Translations under genes and position numbers: made by a program
Notes under the pieces: model-generated
The model's database searches: none
Seen by the model: only the letters and a program-made list of their open reading frames with translations
What the model was told of the DNA's origin: nothing
Origin: Sphaerochaetaceae bacterium
Lineage (GTDB): Bacteria; Spirochaetota; Spirochaetia; Sphaerochaetales; Sphaerochaetaceae
Direction of reading: 5' to 3'
Assembly (NCBI GenBank): GCA_016302165.1
Contig: JAEDOD010000016.1
Location: 1 to 24,901, forward strand
Length of the DNA: 24,901 nucleotides
Shown: piece after piece, positions 13,903 through 21,993 of the stretch
Layout: each line of letters begins with the position of its first letter
How positions within the stretch are numbered: the first letter of the stretch is position 1

Positions 13903-16316
13903 TATCTGTTTCTCCTGAAAAGAGATCGTAGAAGCTTTTCTATCCTATGGAAAAGGATGAGGAAAGGAGGAAGGAAGAAGATTGTGGCCAACATACAGCC
14001 AGTAAGGGTGACAGACATCAGGAGGCCGAAATACCTTATCGGAGTATAGGAAGCGAAGAGAAGGATCAAAAGCCCTGCCACCACACTGAGAGTGGTCATG
14101 ACTATTGGGCGGCCAGTGGTCCTTATGGCCCTATATAAAGCTTTCCTTGAATCAAGACCAGCCTCACTCTTCCTTATCTTCCTATACCTTAAGGAAAGGT
14201 GGATGGCATCATCCACTCCTGCTCCCACAGCTATGGAAGAGAAGCTTACAGTTATGATATCGAAAGGAATGCCCAGGAAATACATGAAGATGTAGTTCAT
14301 GGCCATACCTGAGAAAACAGGAATAAGGACAGCTAAGCCCTTGGAAAGGGAAAGCAGCGCCAGGGAAGAGATAAGGAACACGGAAAGTAGCGCGTATATG
14401 GTAGAGGATTCCTGTCCATCCATAAGTCTATTGGAGAACTTTGTGCTTATGACAGGGTAACCTGAAACTGTAACTTCTGTGCCTTCAGGAAGAAGAGGAA
14501 GGGAGGAGACCATAGCTTCATATACTTCGGTGGCGCTTTCTGTATCCAACAGATCCTCCGTCTTTCCATTCCATGCCTGAATAGTTACTGTCAGGGAATT
14601 GAAATCCCTTCCAACTATGGCTTCCAGCTGGGAGAAGGAAGAGGCGTAGGAAAGAAGAATGGCCTGCATTATTCTTCCCAGTCCCGGATCTTTAGGAATA
14701 TCCCACTCTCCTGTTATCTCCCTGTTGGCAAAGGCCACATAGGATGGGAAGGAAATTATGTTCAGCACATGAGGCGAAGCGGCCACACTTTCCTCCCACC
14801 TCTTTACAGCCCTCAGATTCTCCATATCCAGGAAGAACCTGTCGCTTCCTTCAGGAGCTGTAATGGTTACCGTAAATGGAGTCGTCCCTCCCATCTCCCT
14901 GGCAAAATACCTGCATTCCTCTCCAAACTCATCACCTTCAGGGAAATAGGATATGTATGAGGATTCTACACCGATTCTGTCCTTCAGAGAGAAGCCAAAG
15001 GCCACAAGGATTACAAAGAGAATGATGAAGAGGACCCAATGGCCTACCACAAATCTTCCGATGCCCTTGATCAATCTGGAAAAGAAACCTCTCTTTACCT
15101 TTTCCCCTGCCCTTTTTCCCAAAGGAGGAAGAAGAGTAAGCATACTAGGAAGATATGTAGTTGAAAGAAGAGCACAGAACACTACGCCTATGGATACGGA
15201 GACGCCAAAGGATACCAGCCCTTCCAGAGGACTGAGAGATAGGACCACAAAGCCTGATACGGTGGTGATTGAGCCCACTATTATGGTGGTCAGCACACTT
15301 TTTGTGGCACTGAACCCGGAACTTCTCACTTCCAGAGGCCGTGACACATATGCGCTTATGACATGCATGGAATAGGTGCTACCAAGGGTCAGGACCATGA
15401 ATGGAGTAAGAAGATTCATCAGATTCAGGTCCATTCCCCTTATGGCCATGGTTCCCATGGTCCAGATAAGGGATATGGCAGACACCGAAGAAGTAAGGAG
15501 TGCCAGTGAGAAGGAATGGAATGAGAAGCAGTAGACAGCGAAGACTAAAGCGAGAGCAAGGGCAGATAGGAGCATCAGATCCCTTGATATGGACTCGATT
15601 ACATGGAGAGCAATGACCATATTGCTCATAAGAACCACCTTGGCTCCCATGTCCCTCAGGTTATCGAAGGCCGAGGAAATGGAGGAAAGCTGGTCCATGG
15701 AAGAGAAATCTGCATAGATGAACTTCAAAAGGAAAGAGTTTCCGCTTCCTCCAATAAGGATATACTTGGTTGTAGGGTCACTTTCCGCCCGTCGTCTGAA
15801 CTCTAGAGCCTCCTCTTCGCTCCACTTCTTTCCTTCCCTGGCGCTCATGGGGATAAGGCCCAGATGAGCATCCTCACCGCTGATAGTGAAGGAATCAAGG
15901 ATGGATTCAGGTCTTGCAGAATCCTTTCTCTCTTCAATTTCTTCTATGGACCTCTCCAGCTCGTCAAGAAACTCAGGATTCCAGATGTTCTCTGATTGAA
16001 CCAGCACATACATGGTTGAAGTGTATGGATAATCCTTCTCTTCCTCCAAACCTATGCCGTTTACTGCCTTAAAACCTGTCCTGTAGTCCTGACTGATTAT
16101 GTAATCTGTAAGGACCTCGCCTTCCTCTCTTTCCATTGCAAGAATTGGAGTCTGACCTTCCTCTCCACCATAGTAGGTATCGCTTCCTTCATCCCAGGGA
16201 AAGAACCTGGTAAAGTCACCGTTGATAACCAGGAAGGAAGCCTCATAAAGGAAGAAGGCTGTAAAGAGGACCACAAGAAGAACAACAAAGATGGAAATCT
16301 TTCTATCTCTCTTCAT
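13902..16316 (-). CDS. RND/MMPL-type exporter (HAE3-like)
   Basis: This 804-residue inner-membrane transporter has the duplicated RND plan: TM1 (9-31), a periplasmic domain (32-240), a five-helix block (248-395), TM7 (424-443), a second periplasmic domain (444-640) and a final five-helix block (642-790). The TM10 motif GAGVDDAIH (698-706) holds the acidic pair expected for proton coupling. The equivalent TM4 motif is GSTYSMH (312-318), without an acidic residue. It resembles the HAE3/MMPL branch, whose members move lipids or hydrophobic molecules. ATG at 16316 has an excellent GAGGAGGGATT site. The open frame extends to 16400, but that part overlaps the ligase gene. The real overlap with the ligase stop is 14 bases. 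Confidence 0.88.
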   Translation of the reverse strand: MKRDRKISIFVVLLVVLFTAFFLYEASFLVINGDFTRFFPWDEGSDTYYGGEEGQTPILAMEREEGEVLTDYIISQDYRTGFKAVNGIGLEEEKDYPYTSTMYVLVQSENIWNPEFLDELERSIEEIEERKDSARPESILDSFTISGEDAHLGLIPMSAREGKKWSEEEALEFRRRAESDPTTKYILIGGSGNSFLLKFIYADFSSMDQLSSISSAFDNLRDMGAKVVLMSNMVIALHVIESISRDLMLLSALALALVFAVYCFSFHSFSLALLTSSVSAISLIWTMGTMAIRGMDLNLMNLLTPFMVLTLGSTYSMHVISAYVSRPLEVRSSGFSATKSVLTTIIVGSITTVSGFVVLSLSPLEGLVSFGVSVSIGVVFCALLSTTYLPSMLTLLPPLGKRAGEKVKRGFFSRLIKGIGRFVVGHWVLFIILFVILVAFGFSLKDRIGVESSYISYFPEGDEFGEECRYFAREMGGTTPFTVTITAPEGSDRFFLDMENLRAVKRWEESVAASPHVLNIISFPSYVAFANREITGEWDIPKDPGLGRIMQAILLSYASSFSQLEAIVGRDFNSLTVTIQAWNGKTEDLLDTESATEVYEAMVSSLPLLPEGTEVTVSGYPVISTKFSNRLMDGQESSTIYALLSVFLISSLALLSLSKGLAVLIPVFSGMAMNYIFMYFLGIPFDIITVSFSSIAVGAGVDDAIHLSLRYRKIRKSEAGLDSRKALYRAIRTTGRPIVMTTLSVVAGLLILLFASYTPIRYFGLLMSVTLTGCMLATIFFLPPFLILFHRIEKLLRSLFRRNR

Positions 16317-17571
16317 AATCCCTCCTCTTCTGCTCTTCCCTTCCGCAGCAATAGACCAGGGAGAGGGAGACAATGAATACCAGCTGCTCTGCACCTCCAA
16401 TGAAGAGGATGCTGCTTTCAGCTATACCATGGATCATGAGAAAGAATATCAATGTAAGGGACGAAAAGACTTCCCTTCTTCCTCTTCTTCGCCCTGAAGA
16501 GAGGAAGGAGAAACTCTTATAGAGAGCCCAAAAGAGAATGGAGACGAAGGCAAGGAATGGAATGATTCCATACTCAAAGAGAAGAGTGAGATAGATATTG
16601 TGGGCAAGGTGCTTCTCCCCTTGTGTGTATGCAACTCCTGAAATTCCTGCCTCCTTGAAGGCTGAAAGCATCCTGTCTGTGTTTCCGGAGAATCCCAATA
16701 CATATTCCTTAAGGCCCATGACAGAGAAAGTGTCATTCCAGATTAGAGTGCGTCCCGAAGTAAGACGGGAAAGGGAATATGCTTCAAGGCTCCGCTCATT
16801 GGTAAAGACCACCACAAGAGCTGCAGCAACCACCAGCAAGGCAGGTATAAAGGACCAGAATAGGGAGGATCCCTTTCTGATGAAGAGAAGATCCGTCACA
16901 AGAAGGAACACTGAAGAGATTACCAGAGCGATAAGGGAAGTCCTTGAGTCTGACATCACCAGCACATAGAGAAAGAAGGGAAGAAAGATAAGAAGCATGA
17001 ATAGATTAATCACTACAGAAATGACCTTATCTCCCCAAGACCTGATATTGACCATGAGAAAAAGTACAGATAATGCTGCCATGACTCCAAGGGAGTTGGA
17101 CTGGTCGCTAAGGCCCTCGAACCGTACCTCTCCCTTATCGAAACCTTGAAGGGCACTAAAAAGGCAATAGATCAAGGAGAAAAGAAGGAAGGAAACTGAG
17201 AATATGAGAAATATTCTTCTTACTTTCCTTCTCAAAAGGGAAAGGGCTATGGCTATGGCCCAAAGCTCCACCAGGGAGAACAGGGCCACAGCAAGACGAT
17301 CCAGGCTGCTTCCTCCCACCATGGAGGAAAAAAGGATGAAGAAGGTCAACAGAAAGAGAGATATTGGATAGAAGGAGAAGTCAAAGGAATCCTTTCTGGA
17401 GAAGTAGAAGAATATGAAAGCCACGCTGAAGGCCATGACGATTCCGTCCAGGACCAGTACGCTCTCCAGAAGGGAGTGGATCTTCTCCAGAAAGCCTACA
17501 AAAACATAGAGGACCAGGATGCTCTCTGCTGATATGGACAATAACCTATCATCATCAAGTCTTGAAACCAT
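16303..17571 (-). CDS. O-antigen ligase/polymerase-like membrane protein (Wzy_C)
   Basis: This 422-residue protein has about ten to twelve hydrophobic segments. The Wzy_C landmarks are SDSRTSLIAL near residue 209, then the large external loop with SRLTSGRTLIWND (267-279) and AHNIYLTLLFEYGIIPFL (326-343). The O-antigen ligase/Wzy superfamily joins glycans carried on undecaprenyl pyrophosphate to lipid A or another acceptor, or polymerises repeat units. Polymerase and ligase cannot be told apart by sequence. GAGGA sits 6 bases before the ATG, and a strong promoter lies about 35-60 bases upstream. The end overlaps the RND start. If the host is a spirochaete without lipid A, the acceptor would be a different glycolipid or protein. 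Confidence 0.85.
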   Translation of the reverse strand: MVSRLDDDRLLSISAESILVLYVFVGFLEKIHSLLESVLVLDGIVMAFSVAFIFFYFSRKDSFDFSFYPISLFLLTFFILFSSMVGGSSLDRLAVALFSLVELWAIAIALSLLRRKVRRIFLIFSVSFLLFSLIYCLFSALQGFDKGEVRFEGLSDQSNSLGVMAALSVLFLMVNIRSWGDKVISVVINLFMLLIFLPFFLYVLVMSDSRTSLIALVISSVFLLVTDLLFIRKGSSLFWSFIPALLVVAAALVVVFTNERSLEAYSLSRLTSGRTLIWNDTFSVMGLKEYVLGFSGNTDRMLSAFKEAGISGVAYTQGEKHLAHNIYLTLLFEYGIIPFLAFVSILFWALYKSFSFLSSGRRRGRREVFSSLTLIFFLMIHGIAESSILFIGGAEQLVFIVSLSLVYCCGREEQKRRDYEER

Positions 17572-17605
17572 CAGCTGTCCTCTTCTCCCTTTTTTTCAAG
17601 GACTC

Positions 17606-17634
17606 ATTATAGCAAATGGAAAATCCACCGTAAA
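17606..17634 (-). promoter_or_regulatory. Extended -10 promoter for the ligase-RND-glycosyltransferase run
   Basis: On minus, TTTACG (17634-17629) precedes a 17-base spacer and a perfect TATAAT (17611-17606), with TGC directly before it as an extended -10. It lies in the only sizeable gap (77 bases) between the flippase stop and the ligase ATG. Transcription would begin near 17600. This suggests the downstream genes can be expressed independently of the GT4-flippase pair. Confidence 0.65.
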
Positions 17635-17648
17635 GAAACTGTTCTCCC

Positions 17649-19004
17649 CTATTTCGACAATAGAAGGATGATGATACTTCCTGCAGCCGAGGAGACCAGG
17701 ACCAGCAAAGGAAAAAGAAGTGTCTTCCTTCCCTTTCCCAACCTGGAAGCCACCACCAGATGGTCCAGAGGAAGAGAAATGAAGAGAGCCACCAAAATGA
17801 TGGAAAGAGGAACGGAAGAGACTCCAAAGTATGGAGAAAGAGCAAAAAGCAGGATAAGCACCGCCACAATCTCCACCACTGGCTTCAGTGAGTCTTTTCT
17901 GTATTCGCCGCAGCCATCCCTGACCACAGCAACACCCACACGGGAGGAGAGAAGAAATACTGAGACTGTCATAAGGGAGAAGACAGATCTTGGCGGAAGG
18001 TTCTCCTCTCCAAAGGAAAGGAGGGCAAGACTATATCCTAGAAGGCCATAGAGCAGGCTCAAGAGAAAAGCTCCAAGAAAAGTGAAGAGGGTTATTTTCC
18101 TATATAGGGCATAGGAGGAGGCCTGGTCCTCCTTTGCCATATAGTCTCCTACTATTCCTGTTACAGAGCTTTGGAAAATCCAGAATATGGTCATGAAGAA
18201 GTTGGAGAAAAGAAGCAGATTCGCGTATTTCCCACCTTCAACTGCACCGAAGACCACTGTGACGGCAATGCCTTCAAAGGCTCGGAAGAATATGGCTCCC
18301 ACCCTATGGGAGAACATGGCAGGAAGAGTCTTCAACAGTCTGCCGTCCTCCCTTCTGTCTGTCTTCACCTCCCTGTTTTTCATCCATGGACAGACGGAAG
18401 GAGAGAAAAGATATATGGCCACATAGGTCAGGAAAGTACAGAGGGCTGATACCAGACAGAACATGGTAAAGCTTCCCGTCAGGACTACAGCCACCATGGA
18501 GAAGGAGTATTCAAGGATTCTTCCTCCCTGGACAGCTATGGAGACCAGATCGTTCCTTCCTGAAGCATTCAATGCCATCACTCTCCAGCCTAGGGCATAT
18601 TGGGAACACTGGCCCAGAAGATAGAGAAGGAATGGAAGGGAAAGACCAGGATAGAAGGGACGAAGATAGAAAAAGGCGAAAAGAAGGCCAAACACCATTA
18701 TCACAAGGGAAATGATGATATATATCCGCCCCGCCAAGGCCAAGGCTCCCTTCATGCGCCTGGAGTCATCATCCTTCATGGCAGAGGCCATGTAGAAGGT
18801 AAGGGATGTGGATACTCCCAGGTCCAGTGAGGACAGGAGAAGAAACACATGCTCAAAAAGTGTGGTATATCCTACAGCCTCCACTCCCAGATACCTGAGG
18901 AATACTATTCTTGAGAAGTACATCAGAAGACCGGAAACAAGGGCTGTGACAACTCCCACTCCATAGTTCCTGAGGCCGTAGTAAAAGCGTCTATCTCTAT
19001 CCAT
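17649..19004 (-). CDS. Wzx-like polysaccharide/oligosaccharide flippase
   Basis: This 451-residue integral membrane protein of the MOP superfamily has about 12-14 hydrophobic segments spread evenly. The N-terminal region resembles polysaccharide translocases (SRIVFLRYLGVEAVGYTTLF, then SSLDLGVSTSLTFYMA). The C-terminal RDGCGEYRKDSLKPVVE is a hallmark of flippases for lipid-linked sugars. It would turn an undecaprenyl-linked glycan across the inner membrane for the Wzy_C protein encoded next. The ATG at 19004 has GAGGGTGGGA directly upstream and overlaps the GT4 stop by 8 bases. An upstream in-frame ATG (19055) lies within the GT4 gene and is less likely. Confidence 0.87.
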   Translation of the reverse strand: MDRDRRFYYGLRNYGVGVVTALVSGLLMYFSRIVFLRYLGVEAVGYTTLFEHVFLLLSSLDLGVSTSLTFYMASAMKDDDSRRMKGALALAGRIYIIISLVIMVFGLLFAFFYLRPFYPGLSLPFLLYLLGQCSQYALGWRVMALNASGRNDLVSIAVQGGRILEYSFSMVAVVLTGSFTMFCLVSALCTFLTYVAIYLFSPSVCPWMKNREVKTDRREDGRLLKTLPAMFSHRVGAIFFRAFEGIAVTVVFGAVEGGKYANLLLFSNFFMTIFWIFQSSVTGIVGDYMAKEDQASSYALYRKITLFTFLGAFLLSLLYGLLGYSLALLSFGEENLPPRSVFSLMTVSVFLLSSRVGVAVVRDGCGEYRKDSLKPVVEIVAVLILLFALSPYFGVSSVPLSIILVALFISLPLDHLVVASRLGKGRKTLLFPLLVLVSSAAGSIIILLLSK

Positions 19005-20163
19005 TCCCACCCTCGTCCAGCGCCTTTCTGAAGGTCTTTTCCAGCATTTTTCCAAAAAAGGACAGGGAGAAGACTTCTGTATCTTCCGCCGCCTTTGCCC
19101 CGAGGCTTCTACGGAGGGAAGGTGAAGAATAAAGCTGATGGGCCTTCAGGGAGAAGTCATCAAGAGCTTCAAATGTCATTGCATTGACTCCTCTCAGAAC
19201 ATAGCCGTTCAACACCGGGTCATCCTTCACTAGAAGAGCCATACCGCTGGCCATGGCCTCCACATAGGAAAGGCATTGGGTCTCGGAAAGGGAGGAACCT
19301 ATATAGATATCTCCGCTCCTGTAATATTTCCATACTTCCCCAGATTCCACTTCACCGGTGAAGACCACTGACTCTTCAATTCCTTCATCCTTTACAATCT
19401 TCTCCAGGCTCTCTCTTAAAGATCCGTCCCCCACCACCATCAGCTTCGCCTTATGGCAGGAGGAAAGGATATGGGAGAAGAGACGGATGGTCTCATCCAC
19501 CCTTTTCTCCTGGCTTAGTCTTGATACAGAAAGAAATACTACATCATCCTCAGATAGTCCAAACTGCTTTCTGAAGCTTCTTCGCTCCTCTATGGAAAAT
19601 GGTTGACGGAAAAGATCCAGGTCCAGGCCTACCATTATTCTGTCGATAGGCTTGTTGATTCTGTAGGATTGTATGAGGGAATAGATCTTATCTGTGGAGC
19701 ATATGAGCCTTTTGGCCTTTCTGATAAGGAAGGGCACCACAAGGGAGGCAAAAAAGCACCAAACGCGGGTAAAGGAAGTGAAATGGATGGAATATGCAAC
19801 AAAATCCGTGTGGCAGGTGTGGACAATGGGAATGGACAGGCGACGGGAAATAGTAGAGGCGAATAGGAATGAGAAGAACTCGCTCTGGGAATGTATGATC
19901 TCAGGCTTCCACTCCTCCACGCTCTTAAGTATGGGATCATTGATGGCCAGGGAAGCGTACGAATCCTTGTAGAGCTTGGGAAAGTTGGAACGGATGTACC
20001 AGCATTTTCTCTCCTCATCCCAAAATGACTTTCTGCCCTCACCTATGGTAAGGACTCTGATTTCATGCCCCCTCTGCTCCAGAGCCTTTATTTCATTCAC
20101 TACAGCTGTAGTGACTCCACACTGGAAGGGATAATAGAACTCAGTTGTAATGAGTATCTTCAT
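18997..20163 (-). CDS. GT4-family glycosyltransferase (diacylglycerol glucosyltransferase-like)
   Basis: This 388-residue GT-B enzyme has an acceptor-side Rossmann domain starting MKILITTEFYYPFQCGVTTA, with HSQSEF (91-96) and HTCHTDF (115-121). The donor domain has VSRLSQEKRVDE (213-224), VVGDGSL (243-249) and the retaining EX7E motif Glu294/Glu302 in SETQCLSYVEAMASG. Overall it resembles alpha-glucosyl/mannosyl-transferases acting on diacylglycerol or phosphatidylinositol, peripheral to the inner membrane. It is the first gene of the long minus-strand run, with AAGGGAAG as ribosome site. The divergent plus-strand chaperone lies 203 bases away. Exact sugar and lipid are not readable from sequence. 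Confidence 0.88.
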   Translation of the reverse strand: MKILITTEFYYPFQCGVTTAVVNEIKALEQRGHEIRVLTIGEGRKSFWDEERKCWYIRSNFPKLYKDSYASLAINDPILKSVEEWKPEIIHSQSEFFSFLFASTISRRLSIPIVHTCHTDFVAYSIHFTSFTRVWCFFASLVVPFLIRKAKRLICSTDKIYSLIQSYRINKPIDRIMVGLDLDLFRQPFSIEERRSFRKQFGLSEDDVVFLSVSRLSQEKRVDETIRLFSHILSSCHKAKLMVVGDGSLRESLEKIVKDEGIEESVVFTGEVESGEVWKYYRSGDIYIGSSLSETQCLSYVEAMASGMALLVKDDPVLNGYVLRGVNAMTFEALDDFSLKAHQLYSSPSLRRSLGAKAAEDTEVFSLSFFGKMLEKTFRKALDEGGNG

Positions 20164-20213
20164 TTTCTTCCCTTTTGGAATTGTGACCTAGAATCTGTAA
20201 AAAGACAAATGCT

Positions 20214-20252
20214 ATATGGAGTCCTTCCATACTAAAGCCTCCAATATGGAGG
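20214..20252. promoter_or_regulatory. Two dyads with a repeated ATATGGAG half-site
   Basis: Between the divergent GT4 and chaperone genes lie TATGGA-GTCCT-TCCATA (20215-20231) and CCTCCA-ATA-TGGAGG (20238-20252), both perfect 6-bp dyads. ATATGGAG occurs in direct orientation at 20214-20221 and 20244-20251, exactly 30 bases apart, or three helical turns. They sit 51-89 bases upstream of the GT4 ATG. A repressor or activator site is plausible; neither dyad has a T tract. Confidence 0.4.
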
Positions 20253-20280
20253 GTATTTCTTGAGATTACCCATTACTTCG

Positions 20281-20310
20281 TTGACACCAAAGAGGGATAG
20301 ATGGTAATTT
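20281..20310 (+). promoter_or_regulatory. Candidate promoter for the SurA-like gene
   Basis: A perfect TTGACA (20281-20286) is followed after 18 bases by TAATTT (20305-20310), preceded by ATGG. Transcription would start near 20317, giving a leader of about 50 bases. The -10 is imperfect. A second TTGACACCA at 20326-20334 would leave almost no leader before the ATG. Confidence 0.45.
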
Positions 20311-20317
20311 AGTCGGA

Positions 20318-20333
20318 GGTGTCCTTTGACACC
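20318..20333 (+). promoter_or_regulatory. 5'-leader hairpin before the SurA-like gene
   Basis: GGTGTC-CTTT-GACACC is a perfect 6-bp, GC-rich hairpin with a 4-base loop. It falls at the predicted transcription start and 33 bases before the ATG, leaving the AAGGGG ribosome site free. It may cap the messenger's 5' end or serve as an operator. Confidence 0.4.
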
Positions 20334-20366
20334 ATTCACTTATTTTGTTTTAAAAGGGGTCCAGAT

Positions 20367-21923
20367 ATGAGCGATGAGCAGAAGACACTGGAAGTGTCTA
20401 AAGTAAAGAAGGACGAGGTCAAGAAGCCAAAGAATGAAAAAGGAAAGAAGTCTTCCAAGGGAAAGTCCATTGGCTGGTTCATTGGAGTCGCCGTCCTTAT
20501 CCTCATCTCACTTTCCTTTGTTCTTCCACAGACAATGTTCTATGATACTTCCTCCTCCACCAATTCCTTTGGTAAGTACAACAACAGAAGTATCGACCTG
20601 ACATATGACAGCTACTTCTACTATATGCTCCAGAACTACTACAGCTACTATACCCAGCTTTATGGCGCAGATGTAGCTCAGAGCTATGGATATAACATCT
20701 ACTACACAGCATATCAGAGCGCTCTAGTTCATGAAGCTCTCGCAGAAAAGGCAGAGAAGGCTGGAATCCAGGTTTCTGACCAGGCCATTGCAGAGCAGGT
20801 GATCTCTTCCGGCTTCTACAGCGACGGAGAGAACAGCTACAGCAGCGAAGTCTACAAGAGCACAGATGACTCCCAGAGAAAGGTCTACAACAAGTGGGTC
20901 AGGGAATATCTGACAGAAAAGGCTGTTACAGATGACTTCGGTTCCGCCAAGACAAGTAAGGGTGAAGATAACTTCATCTCCGACCTTAGTGCCGATACAA
21001 AGTCCTTCGAGTACATTGTCCTCACTGGGGACATGTATCCAGAAGCAGACACAGTCTCCTACCTTGAAGGCCACAAGGACCTTTTCCAGAGCGTTTCCTT
21101 CAAGAGAGCTACCTATGCAACTGAAGAAGAGGCTGCTTCCGCCCTCTCCGCCATCGCTACTGGCGCCAAGACAATTGATGAAGCCATTAGCGAATCTGTG
21201 GGAACAGACGGAACAGACTATGGCACCTTTGAAACTGTATATCGCTTCACTCTCGACAACTATCTCAAGTCTACTGCTCCAGAGACATCCGCAGAGATCT
21301 TCGCATCTGCTTCCTCCTCACTTGTGGGACCTGTAAGCACACAGAGCGGATACTCAATCTACTTCATGGAAAGTGCAGCCAAGGATGCTGACCCATCCTC
21401 AGCAGACGTGATCTCAGTTGTCAAGGGATATATCTCCCAGTATGACAGCGATGTAATGAAGGCATATCTTGAAGCTAAGGCAGCTGAAGTTGCACTGGAA
21501 GCCAAGGATGACTTCACAGCAACCGCTGAAAAGTATGACCTTGATGTCTACACAGTATCAGGAGCCGCAGAGAACCCTGGAGAGAGCCAGTTCATCGCAG
21601 GCCTCAACTATCTTGATGCCAATGGATATCTCTCCTCAGCTGTCAGCGCTGACGCTTCCCTCTCCTCCACTCTCTTCTCTGCTCCGGAAGGCACAGTTTC
21701 AGATGCACTCCCATCAGGTTCCTCCTACGTAATTGCACGCTCTGTAGAGAACAATGGAACATCCTCCTACTATGCAAGCATCCTTGCAAGCATGTATCCA
21801 TCCTCAGCTGTCTCCGTTTCCTACTCAGATTTCCAGAACATTGTTCTGAACTCAGATAAGACAGAAGACAACTTCTTCACAGCTTATCTCAACATGCTTA
21901 CAGCATCCATGGGAACAAACTAA
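20367..21923 (+). CDS. Membrane-anchored SurA/PpiD-like peptidyl-prolyl isomerase chaperone
   Basis: From ATG at 20367 (AAGGGG just upstream) this is 518 residues. It has a Lys-rich cytosolic N-terminus, one TM (35-53) and a large extracytoplasmic part. Residues about 70-200 resemble the SurA/PpiD N-terminal chaperone domain. Residues about 215-340 resemble a parvulin domain, with ASSSLVGPVSTQSGYSIYF. A second, weaker parvulin-like end (FSAPEGTVSDALPSGSSYVI) follows near 437-456. It would help outer-membrane or exported proteins fold at the periplasmic face. Catalytic activity is uncertain since parvulin residues are only loosely kept. A Tyr-rich stretch (14 Tyr within 80-116) is unusual. The reading frame also opens earlier, at 20319, but without a ribosome site. 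Confidence 0.8.
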   Translation: MSDEQKTLEVSKVKKDEVKKPKNEKGKKSSKGKSIGWFIGVAVLILISLSFVLPQTMFYDTSSSTNSFGKYNNRSIDLTYDSYFYYMLQNYYSYYTQLYGADVAQSYGYNIYYTAYQSALVHEALAEKAEKAGIQVSDQAIAEQVISSGFYSDGENSYSSEVYKSTDDSQRKVYNKWVREYLTEKAVTDDFGSAKTSKGEDNFISDLSADTKSFEYIVLTGDMYPEADTVSYLEGHKDLFQSVSFKRATYATEEEAASALSAIATGAKTIDEAISESVGTDGTDYGTFETVYRFTLDNYLKSTAPETSAEIFASASSSLVGPVSTQSGYSIYFMESAAKDADPSSADVISVVKGYISQYDSDVMKAYLEAKAAEVALEAKDDFTATAEKYDLDVYTVSGAAENPGESQFIAGLNYLDANGYLSSAVSADASLSSTLFSAPEGTVSDALPSGSSYVIARSVENNGTSSYYASILASMYPSSAVSVSYSDFQNIVLNSDKTEDNFFTAYLNMLTASMGTN

Positions 21924-21942
21924 GACAGTGGATTCCATATGA

Positions 21943-21967
21943 GGCCATCCTTCGGGGTGGCCTTTTT
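21943..21967 (+). terminator. Intrinsic terminator with UUCG tetraloop
   Basis: GGCCATCC (21943-21950), loop TTCG, GGGTGGCC (21955-21962), then TTTTT (21963-21967). The 8-bp stem has one G-U pair and the extra-stable UUCG loop. An outer CCATAT/ATATGG pair (21935-21940 with 21968-21973) brackets it. It ends the chaperone transcript just 26 bases before the next ATG. Confidence 0.88.
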
Positions 21968-21993
21968 ATATGGGGAAGTGATATCCTCATACA

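Noticed and set aside
14953..15375. A 140-codon plus-strand open frame
   Set aside because: It is antisense to the central part of the RND exporter, has low-complexity composition and no ribosome site.
16317..16400. A longer N-terminus for the RND exporter
   Set aside because: The extra 28 residues are coded within the ligase gene and lack a ribosome site, while ATG 16316 has a near-ideal one followed directly by the first membrane helix.
20326..20355. TTGACA-17-TTTAAA as the promoter of the SurA-like gene
   Set aside because: The start of transcription would fall only a few bases before the ATG, inside the ribosome site. The TTGACA at 20281 gives a sensible leader, so this is more likely a repeat or hairpin arm.
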